IMG/VR virus record: IMGVR_UViG_3300046355_000067
Location: 1 to 21,090 of that record
DNA length: 21,090 nucleotides
DNA from: a virus
Strand: one strand, 5' to 3'
How positions within the stretch are numbered: the stretch's first letter is position 1; the number at the start of each line of letters is the position of its first letter. Below, in pieces: positions 12,884-21,090 of the stretch. The translations under genes and the position numbers were made by a program. Under the pieces are notes generated by a model, which made no database searches, was not told the origin of the DNA, and saw only the letters and a list, made by a program, of their open reading frames with translations.

Positions 12884-15800
12884 ATGGAATTAGCCGAACT
12901 TAAATTTGTGGTGGACACCAAGCAGTTGGAAGATGCTGCCAAGAAAATAGATGCACTTGCTGTTTCAGTTTCAAAGGTTAATAAACCTGTTACTGATGCA
13001 GCAATGAAGAGTGAAAAACTAGCGCAAGCACAAGCAAAGACTGCTCGTGAAGCTGCTAAACTAGAAGAAGCAAATACCAAAGCTTCTATTGCTGCTGAAA
13101 AACTGGCCAAAGCTCAGAATAGTGCTACTGAATCTAGTAAGACACACATGTCGATTCTTGAGAAGCAAACAAGCATTACAAGTTACATGTCTGATGGTTT
13201 GTCTAAAGGTATGGCTACCATTATGTCTTACGGTAAAGCAGCGGGTCTTGCCGCAGGGGACTTAAAATTATTACTTGACACGTTACAAACTCAAAAGAAA
13301 TTCTCTGGTGATCCATTTGATAACAGTCTAAGTGGAGTTACATCTTTAAAGAATGAATTAAGTATTCTTAGAGAGGTTCAAAGATTGTATGGTGCAGGTG
13401 TTGACTTAACATCAAAACAAGTGCGTGAACTAGCCTCAGATAAAGAACGATTGATTGTAAAGCTTAAACAAGAGGGTTCTTCTTTATCTGCGATAAAAGA
13501 ATCGCTAAGAAATCTCAATAGCGAATACATTGGTCTTGCAACAAGTATAAATAAACTTTCAGACGCAGAGAAGCAAAGAATAAAACAGCAAAATGACGCT
13601 GCAAGAGCTACTGAATATGTTGCATCAGAGACAGAGCGTTTAAATAGACTAACTGAATCTAACGGTAGTGTCACTAGTGCAACAAATAACAAGTTAATTA
13701 AGTTTGAACAAGCTTTAAAAGCAACAGGTATGTCAGCTAATGAACAAGTAATTGCATTAGAAAAATACAAAGCTAGTTTGTTATCTGTACAAAAAGCTGC
13801 AGGTAATCGTCAGATTGATTATCTATCAAGAGCTTTGGGTCCACAGATTACCGACATTGGTGTTGGTTTAGCTACAGGTCAAGCACCTTTAACTATCTTG
13901 TTACAACAAGGTGGTCAATTACGCGATCAATTTGCGTTAGCTGGTGTAGCTGGTTCAGAAATGGGTAAGATGCTTGTTCAAGCCAGTAAAGCAATGGTTA
14001 CAAGTATTAAAGATATTGGTCTTGCCGTTGGTCAACTAGTAACTGGTGCTATAGCTGGTACAGGTAAAGCTATTTTTGATGGAATTATTGCTCCTTTCAA
14101 AAGATTATCTGAAGCTAGAGATGCTTTAAAACAATTTGATGATGGTTTAATTTCTAGTACTCGTTATGCCAGATTAATGGAATTGGCTACTGGTAGAATG
14201 TATCAGTCTTTATTTTCATTGGGTAAGGTCATTGGTGTAACTGCTGCTATTGGTCTTGGTTTACTTGCTAAAGGTCTTTATGATGTAATTAAAGAGCAAG
14301 ATGCCATGACAACACAGCTTGTTTTAACAGGTGCTTCTTTAGGCGTTAATACCACTGCTGCAATATCTTATGCAAATTCTTTAAATTCAGTAGGTGTTAC
14401 AACTGCTTCTGCTTTAAAAGTAATGCAAGCAATGGCAAAAGAAGGTGGTTTTGTTGCTGGTGAAATAAATATGATTGTCACCTCTGCAAATAACTTAAAA
14501 TTAGCAGGTGTCGCAATTGAAGATACTGTAAAGCAGTTTGCTAAACTAAAAGAAAAACCAGTCGAAGCGTTACTTGAAATTGCGAAAGCAACAGGTATGG
14601 TTTCTCCTGAAGTAACTAAATTAGTTTATGAATTAGCAGAACAAGGTAAAACAAGTGAAGCTGCTGCTGTAGCAATGAAGGCATATGCTGATGTAACTGT
14701 CAAGCAGAAAGATAGATTAAAATCAGAACTTAGTGATTTTGCTATATTTGTAAAAAGTCTATCTTCTAGTATTGCTGAATTTTTTGATGAAGTATTCAGA
14801 GGTTTGTTTAGAAAAACATCACCAACAGAAGCTATTAAAAGAGAAATAGCTGATCTTGAGAATACAATCAAATTGGGTACACAAGCTTCACCAGAAACAA
14901 AAGCTAGAAACGATGCTAACTTATCTGCACTTAAAGAGCAGTTGAAGTTATCACAACAAGCACTTGATATTGAACAAACGAGATCATCTGATCAAGCCAG
15001 AAACGCCAAGATGTATCAAAGTTTTATTGCAGATCAAGCTCAGTTCGCTTCCAATGAAATGAAGCGAACAAAAGAGATTGCTGAAGCTGAAAACAAATAT
15101 CAGGGTCTAGTAAAGAATGGTCAGATTTCACAACTTCAATATGAAACACTTATTTCCAATATTAAAGATAAATATAAGGATGCAAAACCTGAAGTTGATA
15201 AAGAAGCAGAAGCATTGAGAAAGAGTGCTGAAAAATATTTAAATAGAATTTCTTCATTAACTAATGCTGCCACTAAAGAACAAGAAAATTATACTAAAGC
15301 GCAAAAATTAGCACTTGATATTTTTTCTGATCCTACATTTGCAAATCAACCGGAATTAATGAAAAGGACAATTGTTGCTGCTATTGAAAGAGCACATGCT
15401 GAAGAACTAGTTGCTGATGAACTTGAACGTCAGAGAAAGATATCTGAGCAAGTTGTCAAAACTCGTAACGAACTAGTTTCAAAAGGTTCTAAGGAAATTG
15501 AACAAGCTAAAGTAACAACTAAAGCATTGGAAGAAGAATCTGCATTATATGACTACAGACTCAGTTTAGTTGGCCTACAAGAAAAAGAAGTAGAAAAAAT
15601 ATTATCCCTTAAAAAGATAGAAATCGAATATGAGAAAGAACTTGCCAGAATTAAATCTCTAGGATTACTATCTGGTCAAGAATCAGATTTAAGACTACAA
15701 GCTTATAGTAATTATCTTCTAAAGAAAGAAGTGCTAGATAAAGCTTCAAATCTCAAAGTCGTCCAAGATTTACAAAAGGAATACGATAGAATCAGTAATG

Positions 15801-18439
15801 GTGTTACAGACAGTATTGTAACCGCTTTATTTGAAGGTGGTAAAGCTGGAAGTAAAAAACTCAGAGACTTGATTATTGCTGAACTTAAAAAGCCAATTAC
15901 AATTGTAGTCAAAGCTCTGATTGATGCTACACTCGGTAGTTTTATTCAAAGTGCAATTGGTAGTGCTGCAGGTAGTTCTGGTGCTTCTTTTGCAGGTTCT
16001 GCTGCAGGTTCTGCAGCTACTGGTGGTATTTCCAATATGGCGATTGGTGGAGCTACATTAGGTGCTCAAGCTGGTGCATTTGGTTCAGGAGTTGCTTCGG
16101 GGTTTAGCTTCGGTGCTCCTGTATCCTCCATGGGTAGTGCAACATCTGCTTCATTTAATGCAGGTGCTACATATGGTGCTCCTGTTCTTGGAGCTGTCGG
16201 TGGTATGGCTATAAATAGAGGTATCAGTAACGGTTATAAAATTAGCAATACTGTCAATACTGTTCAAGATATTGCTACTGCAGTAGCTTCTGCTATCAAT
16301 CCTGTTTTTGGTTTGATTGCTGGTGCTTTCTCCGGTTTAACTAATAGAGCGTTTGGTCGTAAATTAGCTGGTGTAGGTATCGAAGGTACATTGGGTGGTG
16401 AAACTGGTTTTGAAGGCAATCGTTACACTTTTGAAAAAGGTGGATTTTTCCGTAGTAATAAAACTACAAGATCAGTTTTAGAAGAAGCAGATCGTAGTGC
16501 TATTGCCTCTGATTTTAGACTTATTAAAACATCTGTAATGGAACTTGCTGAATCAGCAGGTTTTGGTTCAAGTGCATTGGATAACTTTACACAAAGATTC
16601 GCTATTGATTTGATGAATCTTTCACCAGAAGATGCTGTTAAAAAATACAAAGAAGAGTTTGCCAAGATCGAAGAATCTATGGCTAAAGCTGTTATTGGCA
16701 CTAGTGGTTACAGAAGAGAAAATGAAACCAATATTCAGGCTTTGAGTAGAATCAGTGGTTTTATGAAAGGTGTGAATACTGCATTTGAGAAACTAGGATT
16801 TGAGACTTATAAACTAGAGTTAGCTTCATTAGATGCTGCTCAATCATTTGTTGACATGTTTGGTGGTATCGAAGGTTTCAGTCAAGCTATGAGTTTCTTT
16901 TATGAGAACTTCTTCACTGATGCTGAAAAAACTGCTAATCTAACTAAAGATTTGACAGATGCTTTTGCTGATTTAGGTGTTGAACTTCCGGGTACTCGTG
17001 AAGCTTTCAGAGCTTTGGTTACTACTGCTCAAGAAGCTGGTGATGATCAGCAAGTTAAAAATCTACTTGATTTACAACAAGCATTTGCACAGTTAGTACC
17101 TGTTACTGAAGTACTAGTAGAGACTGTTGAATTAATAAGTAAAACTATGCAAGACCTCTTGAAGGAAAGAGCAAATCTTGAAGTGGAATTATTACAGGTA
17201 CAAGGTAGAACAGATGAAGCTAATGCTGCATTACGTAGAATTGCTACTGAAGGTTTTACTGAAGCTGAAATAGCTGCTTATGATTTTAATCAATCTTTAA
17301 GAAATCAAATTCAAGCTTATAAAGACGCAGACACCGCTGCTAAAGAAGCTGTTAAGTCGCAAAAAGAAGCTGCTGAAAAACTAGTTCAAACTAGAACACA
17401 GGAAACTGATGCTGCTCTTGATAGTGTAAGACGAGCTATTGATGCTGAAAAGGAATTGGTTCAGGTTCGTTTAGATGCTGCTGAAAAAGAAGAACGATCC
17501 ATTAAAGCTGTCTTTGATTTATTATCTTCTACTATCTCAGATATTAGAGGTCAGTCAAATGCAGCAGGTAATCTAAATTCAGCAAGAGCTTTAATATCTA
17601 ATGCTATCAACACTGGTGTATTACCTGATGCTGATAAGTTATCAGATGCCTTGAATATTGTTAGAGGTAGTATTGAATCTACAGCATACGCTACAAAGAC
17701 TGAGCAAATCAAAGCAGGTTTAAAACTTGCTAATGAACTTCAGTCATTACAAGATATTGCTGAACCTCAGTTATCTGCAGCGGAACGAGCCGTTATTTTG
17801 GCACAAGACCAATTGGTGATATTAGATAATCAACTTAAACAAGCTCAATTACAAGTTGATGCATTGAGAGGTGTTGATACTTCAATTGTTAGCTTGAGTA
17901 CAGCGATGGGTAACTTGGCTACTGCTATCTCAGCAGAAGCTGCTGCTAAAGCTGCTGTTACTGCTTCTAATAAGACTTCTACAAGTACAGCATCACAGAG
18001 TTCTACAGGTGGTTATAATCTTGTAACAACTGCAACTGGAGCTACGTTGAACTTCCCCGGTGGTGGTTCTCACTCCGTTGCTGGACCAGACGCTGTTAAG
18101 TTGTTAACAGAAGCTTATGGTCTAGTATCCGGTCCCGGTGGTAGTTTAGTAAGAACTAGAGCCGATGGTGGTTATACACCTCCCGGTATGACTTTGGTTG
18201 GTGAAGATGGTCCAGAATTGGTTAACTTTAGTCGCCCAAGTATGGTTTATACTGCTGCACAAACTAGCTCTTTGATGGGTGGTTCTTCTTCTGAAGAGCT
18301 TGCTGCTATTAGACAAGAGTTAATAATGCTTCGTGCAGAAACTCGTGCAGTTGTTAGCAACACATCTAAGACAGCTAAAATTCTTGACAGGTCTAGTCCA
18401 GATGGACAAAGCTTGCAAGTTACTGTTGTTACACCTTAA
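12884..18439 (+). CDS. Tail length tape measure protein
   Basis: The 1,851-residue ruler fixes tail length and enters or lines the channel during DNA injection. It starts with Ala/Lys/Glu-rich coiled coil (LEDAAKKIDAL, EAAKLEEANTKASIAAEKL). Near residue 320 is the block TDIGVGLATGQAPLTILLQQGGQL, typical of TMP_2 tape measures. Hydrophobic helices follow (for example GVTAAIGLGLLAKGLYDVI near 450-468). After more coiled coil there is a Gly/Ala/Ser-rich stretch near 1020-1150 (SAIGSAAGSSGASF). Near 1760-1785 is DGGYTPPGMTLVGEDGPELV, a C-terminal motif common in these proteins. At about 1.5 angstrom per residue the tail would be near 280 nm. The ribosome site AAAGG (12873-12877) lies within the end of the homing gene. 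Confidence 0.95.
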   Translation: MELAELKFVVDTKQLEDAAKKIDALAVSVSKVNKPVTDAAMKSEKLAQAQAKTAREAAKLEEANTKASIAAEKLAKAQNSATESSKTHMSILEKQTSITSYMSDGLSKGMATIMSYGKAAGLAAGDLKLLLDTLQTQKKFSGDPFDNSLSGVTSLKNELSILREVQRLYGAGVDLTSKQVRELASDKERLIVKLKQEGSSLSAIKESLRNLNSEYIGLATSINKLSDAEKQRIKQQNDAARATEYVASETERLNRLTESNGSVTSATNNKLIKFEQALKATGMSANEQVIALEKYKASLLSVQKAAGNRQIDYLSRALGPQITDIGVGLATGQAPLTILLQQGGQLRDQFALAGVAGSEMGKMLVQASKAMVTSIKDIGLAVGQLVTGAIAGTGKAIFDGIIAPFKRLSEARDALKQFDDGLISSTRYARLMELATGRMYQSLFSLGKVIGVTAAIGLGLLAKGLYDVIKEQDAMTTQLVLTGASLGVNTTAAISYANSLNSVGVTTASALKVMQAMAKEGGFVAGEINMIVTSANNLKLAGVAIEDTVKQFAKLKEKPVEALLEIAKATGMVSPEVTKLVYELAEQGKTSEAAAVAMKAYADVTVKQKDRLKSELSDFAIFVKSLSSSIAEFFDEVFRGLFRKTSPTEAIKREIADLENTIKLGTQASPETKARNDANLSALKEQLKLSQQALDIEQTRSSDQARNAKMYQSFIADQAQFASNEMKRTKEIAEAENKYQGLVKNGQISQLQYETLISNIKDKYKDAKPEVDKEAEALRKSAEKYLNRISSLTNAATKEQENYTKAQKLALDIFSDPTFANQPELMKRTIVAAIERAHAEELVADELERQRKISEQVVKTRNELVSKGSKEIEQAKVTTKALEEESALYDYRLSLVGLQEKEVEKILSLKKIEIEYEKELARIKSLGLLSGQESDLRLQAYSNYLLKKEVLDKASNLKVVQDLQKEYDRISNGVTDSIVTALFEGGKAGSKKLRDLIIAELKKPITIVVKALIDATLGSFIQSAIGSAAGSSGASFAGSAAGSAATGGISNMAIGGATLGAQAGAFGSGVASGFSFGAPVSSMGSATSASFNAGATYGAPVLGAVGGMAINRGISNGYKISNTVNTVQDIATAVASAINPVFGLIAGAFSGLTNRAFGRKLAGVGIEGTLGGETGFEGNRYTFEKGGFFRSNKTTRSVLEEADRSAIASDFRLIKTSVMELAESAGFGSSALDNFTQRFAIDLMNLSPEDAVKKYKEEFAKIEESMAKAVIGTSGYRRENETNIQALSRISGFMKGVNTAFEKLGFETYKLELASLDAAQSFVDMFGGIEGFSQAMSFFYENFFTDAEKTANLTKDLTDAFADLGVELPGTREAFRALVTTAQEAGDDQQVKNLLDLQQAFAQLVPVTEVLVETVELISKTMQDLLKERANLEVELLQVQGRTDEANAALRRIATEGFTEAEIAAYDFNQSLRNQIQAYKDADTAAKEAVKSQKEAAEKLVQTRTQETDAALDSVRRAIDAEKELVQVRLDAAEKEERSIKAVFDLLSSTISDIRGQSNAAGNLNSARALISNAINTGVLPDADKLSDALNIVRGSIESTAYATKTEQIKAGLKLANELQSLQDIAEPQLSAAERAVILAQDQLVILDNQLKQAQLQVDALRGVDTSIVSLSTAMGNLATAISAEAAAKAAVTASNKTSTSTASQSSTGGYNLVTTATGATLNFPGGGSHSVAGPDAVKLLTEAYGLVSGPGGSLVRTRADGGYTPPGMTLVGEDGPELVNFSRPSMVYTAAQTSSLMGGSSSEELAAIRQELIMLRAETRAVVSNTSKTAKILDRSSPDGQSLQVTVVTP

Positions 18440-18445
18440 TGCAAT

Positions 18446-18476
18446 AAACAGAGGGAGTTAATTCTCCCTTTGTTTT
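18446..18476 (+). terminator. Terminator-like hairpin after the tape measure gene
   Basis: Bases 18446-18457 pair with 18464-18475: twelve pairs, one G-U, loop TTAATT, GC-rich centre GGGAG/CTCCC and T-rich 3' arm running into TTTTATATT. It starts six bases after the stop codon. It probably limits read-through into the adsorption genes. No clear promoter follows, so termination is likely partial. Confidence 0.8.
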
Positions 18477-18493
18477 ATATTCGAAGGAATAAA

Positions 18494-18559
18494 ATGAAGT
18501 TACTTAAATTCAAAGATAACTTAGATATAAATCAAGAGAGTTGTTATGCAAGTTCTTAA
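18494..18559 (+). CDS. 21-residue leader ORF overlapping the next gene
   Basis: ATG at 18494 is preceded by a strong ribosome site, GAAGGAAT (18482-18489), and opens a 21-codon frame (MKLLKFKDNLDINQESCYASS) ending at TAA 18557-18559. It overlaps the start of the next gene (18546) by 14 bases in another frame, and that gene has a weaker site of its own (GAGAG, 18536-18540). This is the arrangement of a translationally coupled leader. Whether the peptide itself has a role is unknown; it could also be the remnant of a longer gene. Confidence 0.5.
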   Translation: MKLLKFKDNLDINQESCYASS

Positions 18560-19445
18560 GCCTCTAGTATTTCAAAACTCTCAACTGATTAGTACTACTG
18601 CAGTTAATGCAGATGCTAATTATAATTCAGGTACAACATATGCATTAGGTGCAAAAGTATCTTATCAAGGTATTCGTTATGAATCTTTGCAAAACACTAA
18701 CTTAAATAAAACACCCGATGTTTCACCTACTTGGTGGCTTAACATAGGTGCAACTAATCAGTTTGCAATGTTCGATCAGTTTGTAAGTACTAGTACTACA
18801 GCAACTACAAGTTTAACTGTAGTATATGCTCCGGGTGCAGTATTTAATAGCATCGCACTAATTAACTTAGAAGCTGCTGTTGTTACTATAACAATTAGAG
18901 ATGGTTTAGCTGGTCCTATTGTATATGAAAATTCTGCAGGTCTTTCAGGTGCTAACGTAACAAATTGGTATGATTATTTCTTTCTTGATCCTCTACTAAA
19001 AAGAACACAAGTAGTATTCTCTGGATTACCTGCTTATGTAAATTCGTACATTACAATTGAATTAACAAATAGTACAGGTCAACCAGTAAGCGTAGGTCAA
19101 GTTGTAGCGGGTGATCTTGCTTCTCTTGGTCAGACTCAATATGGTGTATCTGCAGGTATTGTAGATTACAGTGTTAAAGAAACTGATGAATTTGGTAATA
19201 CAACATTTGTTAAAAGAGCATTTAGTAAAAGAATGCAATCTGATTTCTTCTTGGAGAATAATCAATTAAATAGAGTACATGCTTATCTAGCTTCAGTAAG
19301 AGCTACACCTGCTGTATGGATTGGTTCTAGTGATCCTCAGTTTGAAGAAGCATTAATTATCTATGGTTTCTATAGAGAATTTTCATTGCAAATTGCATAC
19401 CCAAATAATAGTTTATATAACATCGAGATAGAAGGATTAACATGA
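18546..19445 (+). CDS. Tail-tip / adsorption protein with carbohydrate-binding module
   Basis: A 299-residue protein downstream of the tape measure. Residues about 22-70 match the small CBM5/12-type chitin-binding fold: YNSGTTYALGAKVSYQGIRY, ESLQNTNLNKTPDVS and the terminal WW, an aromatic-rich surface that binds polysaccharide. The remainder is beta-rich and unrecognised (SLTVVYAPGAVFNSIALINL; VVTITIRDG; SYITIELTNSTGQPVSV), ending with a mixed domain containing RMQSDFFLENNQLNRVHAYL and AVWIGSSDPQFEEALIIYGFYREF. The position suggests a distal tail or tip protein contacting cell-surface glycans. Its stop overlaps the next start (ATGA). The exact tail role is not decidable from sequence alone. 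Confidence 0.65.
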   Translation: MQVLKPLVFQNSQLISTTAVNADANYNSGTTYALGAKVSYQGIRYESLQNTNLNKTPDVSPTWWLNIGATNQFAMFDQFVSTSTTATTSLTVVYAPGAVFNSIALINLEAAVVTITIRDGLAGPIVYENSAGLSGANVTNWYDYFFLDPLLKRTQVVFSGLPAYVNSYITIELTNSTGQPVSVGQVVAGDLASLGQTQYGVSAGIVDYSVKETDEFGNTTFVKRAFSKRMQSDFFLENNQLNRVHAYLASVRATPAVWIGSSDPQFEEALIIYGFYREFSLQIAYPNNSLYNIEIEGLT

Positions 19446-20179
19446 CAACAATTACAACTTTACCAACACCTCCAAGTAGAAGCGATCCTGTTAACTTTGC
19501 AGATAGAGCAGACGAATTTCTTGGTGCTTTACCTACTTTCGGTGATCAAGCAAATGCTGTAGCTAGTGAAGTAAACGGTTACGCGAGCAATGCACAAACT
19601 GCTAAAACACAAGCTGAAGCTGCCGCTGCTGCTGCACTAGCAACTGCTAACACAAGTCTTTGGGTTAGTGGCACAACTTATGCTGTAGGTGTAGTTACAT
19701 ATAGTCCTATTACCTTTTTGAGTTATCGTAGAAAAACATCAGGTGCAGGAACTACCGATCCTTCTGCTGATGCAACAAATTGGCAACTAGTCGCTGGTTC
19801 AGGTGATGTTACTTTAACAGGTACACAAACACTGACTAATAAAACATTAATTTCTGTTATTTCAACTGCTACTAAAGAGACTAAGGTTTCTATGCCAGCT
19901 AATAACTTTGATTTGAATACAGCTAATTATTTTACTAAGACAATCAGTACAACAACTACTTTTACAGTAAGTAACGTACCATCAAGTGGAACAAGTGTTG
20001 CTTTTATTTTAGATGCTACAAATGCAGGTTCTGCTGCAATTACATGGTTTTCTGGTGTAAAATGGGCTGGTGGTACAGTACCTTTGTTAACAGCAAGTGG
20101 TAGAGATATCTTAGGATTCTTTACACATGATGCAGGTACTACTTGGAATGGCTTAGTTTTAGCTAAAGATATTAAATAA
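19442..20179 (+). CDS. Tail fibre protein with carbohydrate-binding-like module
   Basis: A 245-residue fibre. The N-terminus, TTLPTPPSRSDPVNFADRAD then EFLGALPTF and an Ala-rich helix (QTAKTQAEAAAAAALATANT), is the tail-attachment segment common to many phage fibres. Residues about 77-117 hold WVSGTTYAVGVVTYSP plus YRRKTSGAGTTDPSADATNW, a small module also frequent in fibres. TGTQTLTNKTLIS marks the shaft. The final 100 residues are the tip domain shared with the protein at 3833-4423. The gene is translationally coupled to the upstream gene (ATGA) and followed eight bases later by the next adhesin-like gene. The tip domain probably determines receptor contact or trimerisation. Confidence 0.8.
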   Translation: MTTITTLPTPPSRSDPVNFADRADEFLGALPTFGDQANAVASEVNGYASNAQTAKTQAEAAAAAALATANTSLWVSGTTYAVGVVTYSPITFLSYRRKTSGAGTTDPSADATNWQLVAGSGDVTLTGTQTLTNKTLISVISTATKETKVSMPANNFDLNTANYFTKTISTTTTFTVSNVPSSGTSVAFILDATNAGSAAITWFSGVKWAGGTVPLLTASGRDILGFFTHDAGTTWNGLVLAKDIK

Positions 20180-20187
20180 GGAGTATT

Positions 20188-21090
20188 ATGACAGCAAGAA
20201 ATATATTAATGGCTGCAGCGGGAGGTTCTACTGATGCTAATTATATTGAGGATGTGTTCTCGACTTGGCTTTACGCAGGTAACGGCTCTACGCAGACCAT
20301 CACCAACGGTATTGATCTGGCAGGCAAGGGCGGGTTGGTTTGGGCAAAAGGGCGAAACCTTGCTGGCTATAACCACTGCTTAATGGACACAGCGCGCTCT
20401 GGCATCTTGTTTTCAGATACAACGCAACCAGCAAGTGATTACCCGACCGACATTCAGTCATACAACTCAAACGGGTTTACGCTTAAGGCTCAAGCGTCCT
20501 CATCGTACTCAAACATTGTCGGCACAAACTACGTCTCATGGACATTCCGCAAGCAACCAAAGTTCTTTGATGTTGTGACGTATACAGGTGATTCAACCTC
20601 TGGCAGAGCTATTCCACACAGTCTTGGTAGCACTCCCGGCTGCATCATTGTAAAAACAACCAACGCAGACGATCAGTGGGCTGTTTACCACAGAAGTTTG
20701 ACTTCTGGTTTTTACATTCGACTGCAATCAACAGGCGCAGCCATAAGCAATAGCGGAGTATTCACCACCACACCACCAACAAGTACCGACTTTATTGTTG
20801 GCAACGACAGTGCATCAAACTTGAGTGGCCGCACATACGTTGCCTATTTATTTGCCCACAACGCAGGAGGCTTTGGCCTGACGGGTACGGACAATGTGAT
20901 TTCGTGTGGGTCGTTTACGACTGATGGCAACGGGACAATTCCAGAAACCTCTTTGGGATACGAGCCACAATGGGTAACGTTCAAAGCATCCAGCACAACA
21001 GGCGCGTGGACAATTAACGACACAATGCGGGGTCAACCTACGCCAGCTACGGCAAATGCTTCAGCCCCTGATGCAACGCTGTACGCTAAC
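20188..21090 (+). CDS. Tail-associated adhesin-like protein, DUF7483-type repeats (3' truncated by window edge)
   Basis: The frame from ATG 20188 is open for all 301 codons to the right edge; the ribosome site AAGGAG is at 20178-20183. The N-terminus MTARNILMAAAGG is followed by motifs I associate with DUF7483, a structural domain of marine and freshwater phages: STWLYAGNGSTQTITNGIDL, KGGLVWAKGR, then YNSNGFTL, YVSWTFRKQPKFFDVVTYTG, IPHSLGSTPGCIIVK, WAVYHRSL, YVAYLFAHNAGGFGLTGTDN and YEPQWVTFKAS. It probably binds the host surface or decorates the tail. Its composition departs from the rest: one 60-base line (20281-20340) has 34 G or C, and Leu is CTG or CTT in 8 of 16 cases and never CTA. 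The higher GC begins about 25 codons in. It was probably acquired by recombination. Confidence 0.8.
   Translation, partial: MTARNILMAAAGGSTDANYIEDVFSTWLYAGNGSTQTITNGIDLAGKGGLVWAKGRNLAGYNHCLMDTARSGILFSDTTQPASDYPTDIQSYNSNGFTLKAQASSSYSNIVGTNYVSWTFRKQPKFFDVVTYTGDSTSGRAIPHSLGSTPGCIIVKTTNADDQWAVYHRSLTSGFYIRLQSTGAAISNSGVFTTTPPTSTDFIVGNDSASNLSGRTYVAYLFAHNAGGFGLTGTDNVISCGSFTTDGNGTIPETSLGYEPQWVTFKASSTTGAWTINDTMRGQPTPATANASAPDATLYAN

Noticed and set aside
15940-16330. Gly/Ala/Ser-rich stretch of the tape measure as a separate membrane or collagen-like gene
   Set aside because: It is in frame within one uninterrupted gene and such hydrophobic stretches are usual in tape measures.
1-21090. CRISPR arrays, tRNA genes, insertion sequences, attachment sites, defence or anti-defence genes
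   Set aside because: I looked for regularly spaced repeats, cloverleaf-like stems, transposase motifs and known small anti-defence types and saw none that could be supported.

Overview
The window is a 21 kb stretch of the late structural operon of a tailed double-stranded DNA bacteriophage (Caudoviricetes). All credible genes lie on the + strand and are tightly packed. Most of the window is A+T-rich. The head uses a lambda gpE-type capsid with a gpD-like decoration protein and an XkdF/S78-type prohead protease. A tail tube gene is followed by tail assembly chaperones and a 1,851-residue tape measure, and no sheath gene is visible, so a long non-contractile (siphovirus) tail is most likely. 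The promoters are ordinary bacterial sigma70 type. The host cannot be named from this sequence.

Layout: (1) 2-838, the end of the portal gene, overlapped by a small free-standing GIY-YIG nuclease (828-1187) and a ChaB-like small protein (1168-1392). (2) 1401-4423, two fibre-like proteins inside the head module. (3) A sigma70 promoter (4462-4490) starts the head-maturation block: protease, Tudor-domain/scaffold protein with a probable nested scaffold start, decoration protein and major capsid protein (4522-8001). (4) Two UUCG-capped hairpins and a promoter flanked by an inverted repeat (8007-8114) separate the capsid gene from the head-tail connector, stopper, neck and tail-terminator genes (8138-9817). 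(5) The tail tube gene (9882-11087) ends at a strong terminator (11111-11139). A second promoter, closely similar to the first, then drives the tail chaperones (11215-12007), whose long form appears to need a +1 ribosomal frameshift at UUU_CGA. (6) A GIY-YIG + HNH + AP2-like mobile endonuclease gene (12097-12882) sits between the chaperones and the tape measure (12884-18439). (7) After another terminator come a 21-residue leader ORF, a carbohydrate-binding tail protein, a tail fibre and a compositionally distinct adhesin-like gene that runs off the right edge.

Together the genes encode capsid assembly and maturation, the neck, the tail tube and its length ruler, and adsorption proteins. No lysis, replication, integration or anti-defence gene, tRNA, CRISPR array or insertion sequence was found. 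I did not find an entirely new system. The most notable points are the predicted +1 frameshift with a UUU_CGN-type slip site, the dual-nuclease homing gene, the operator-like repeats around the promoter after the capsid gene, a C-terminal domain shared between a head-region protein and a tail fibre, and the foreign-looking gene at the right edge.
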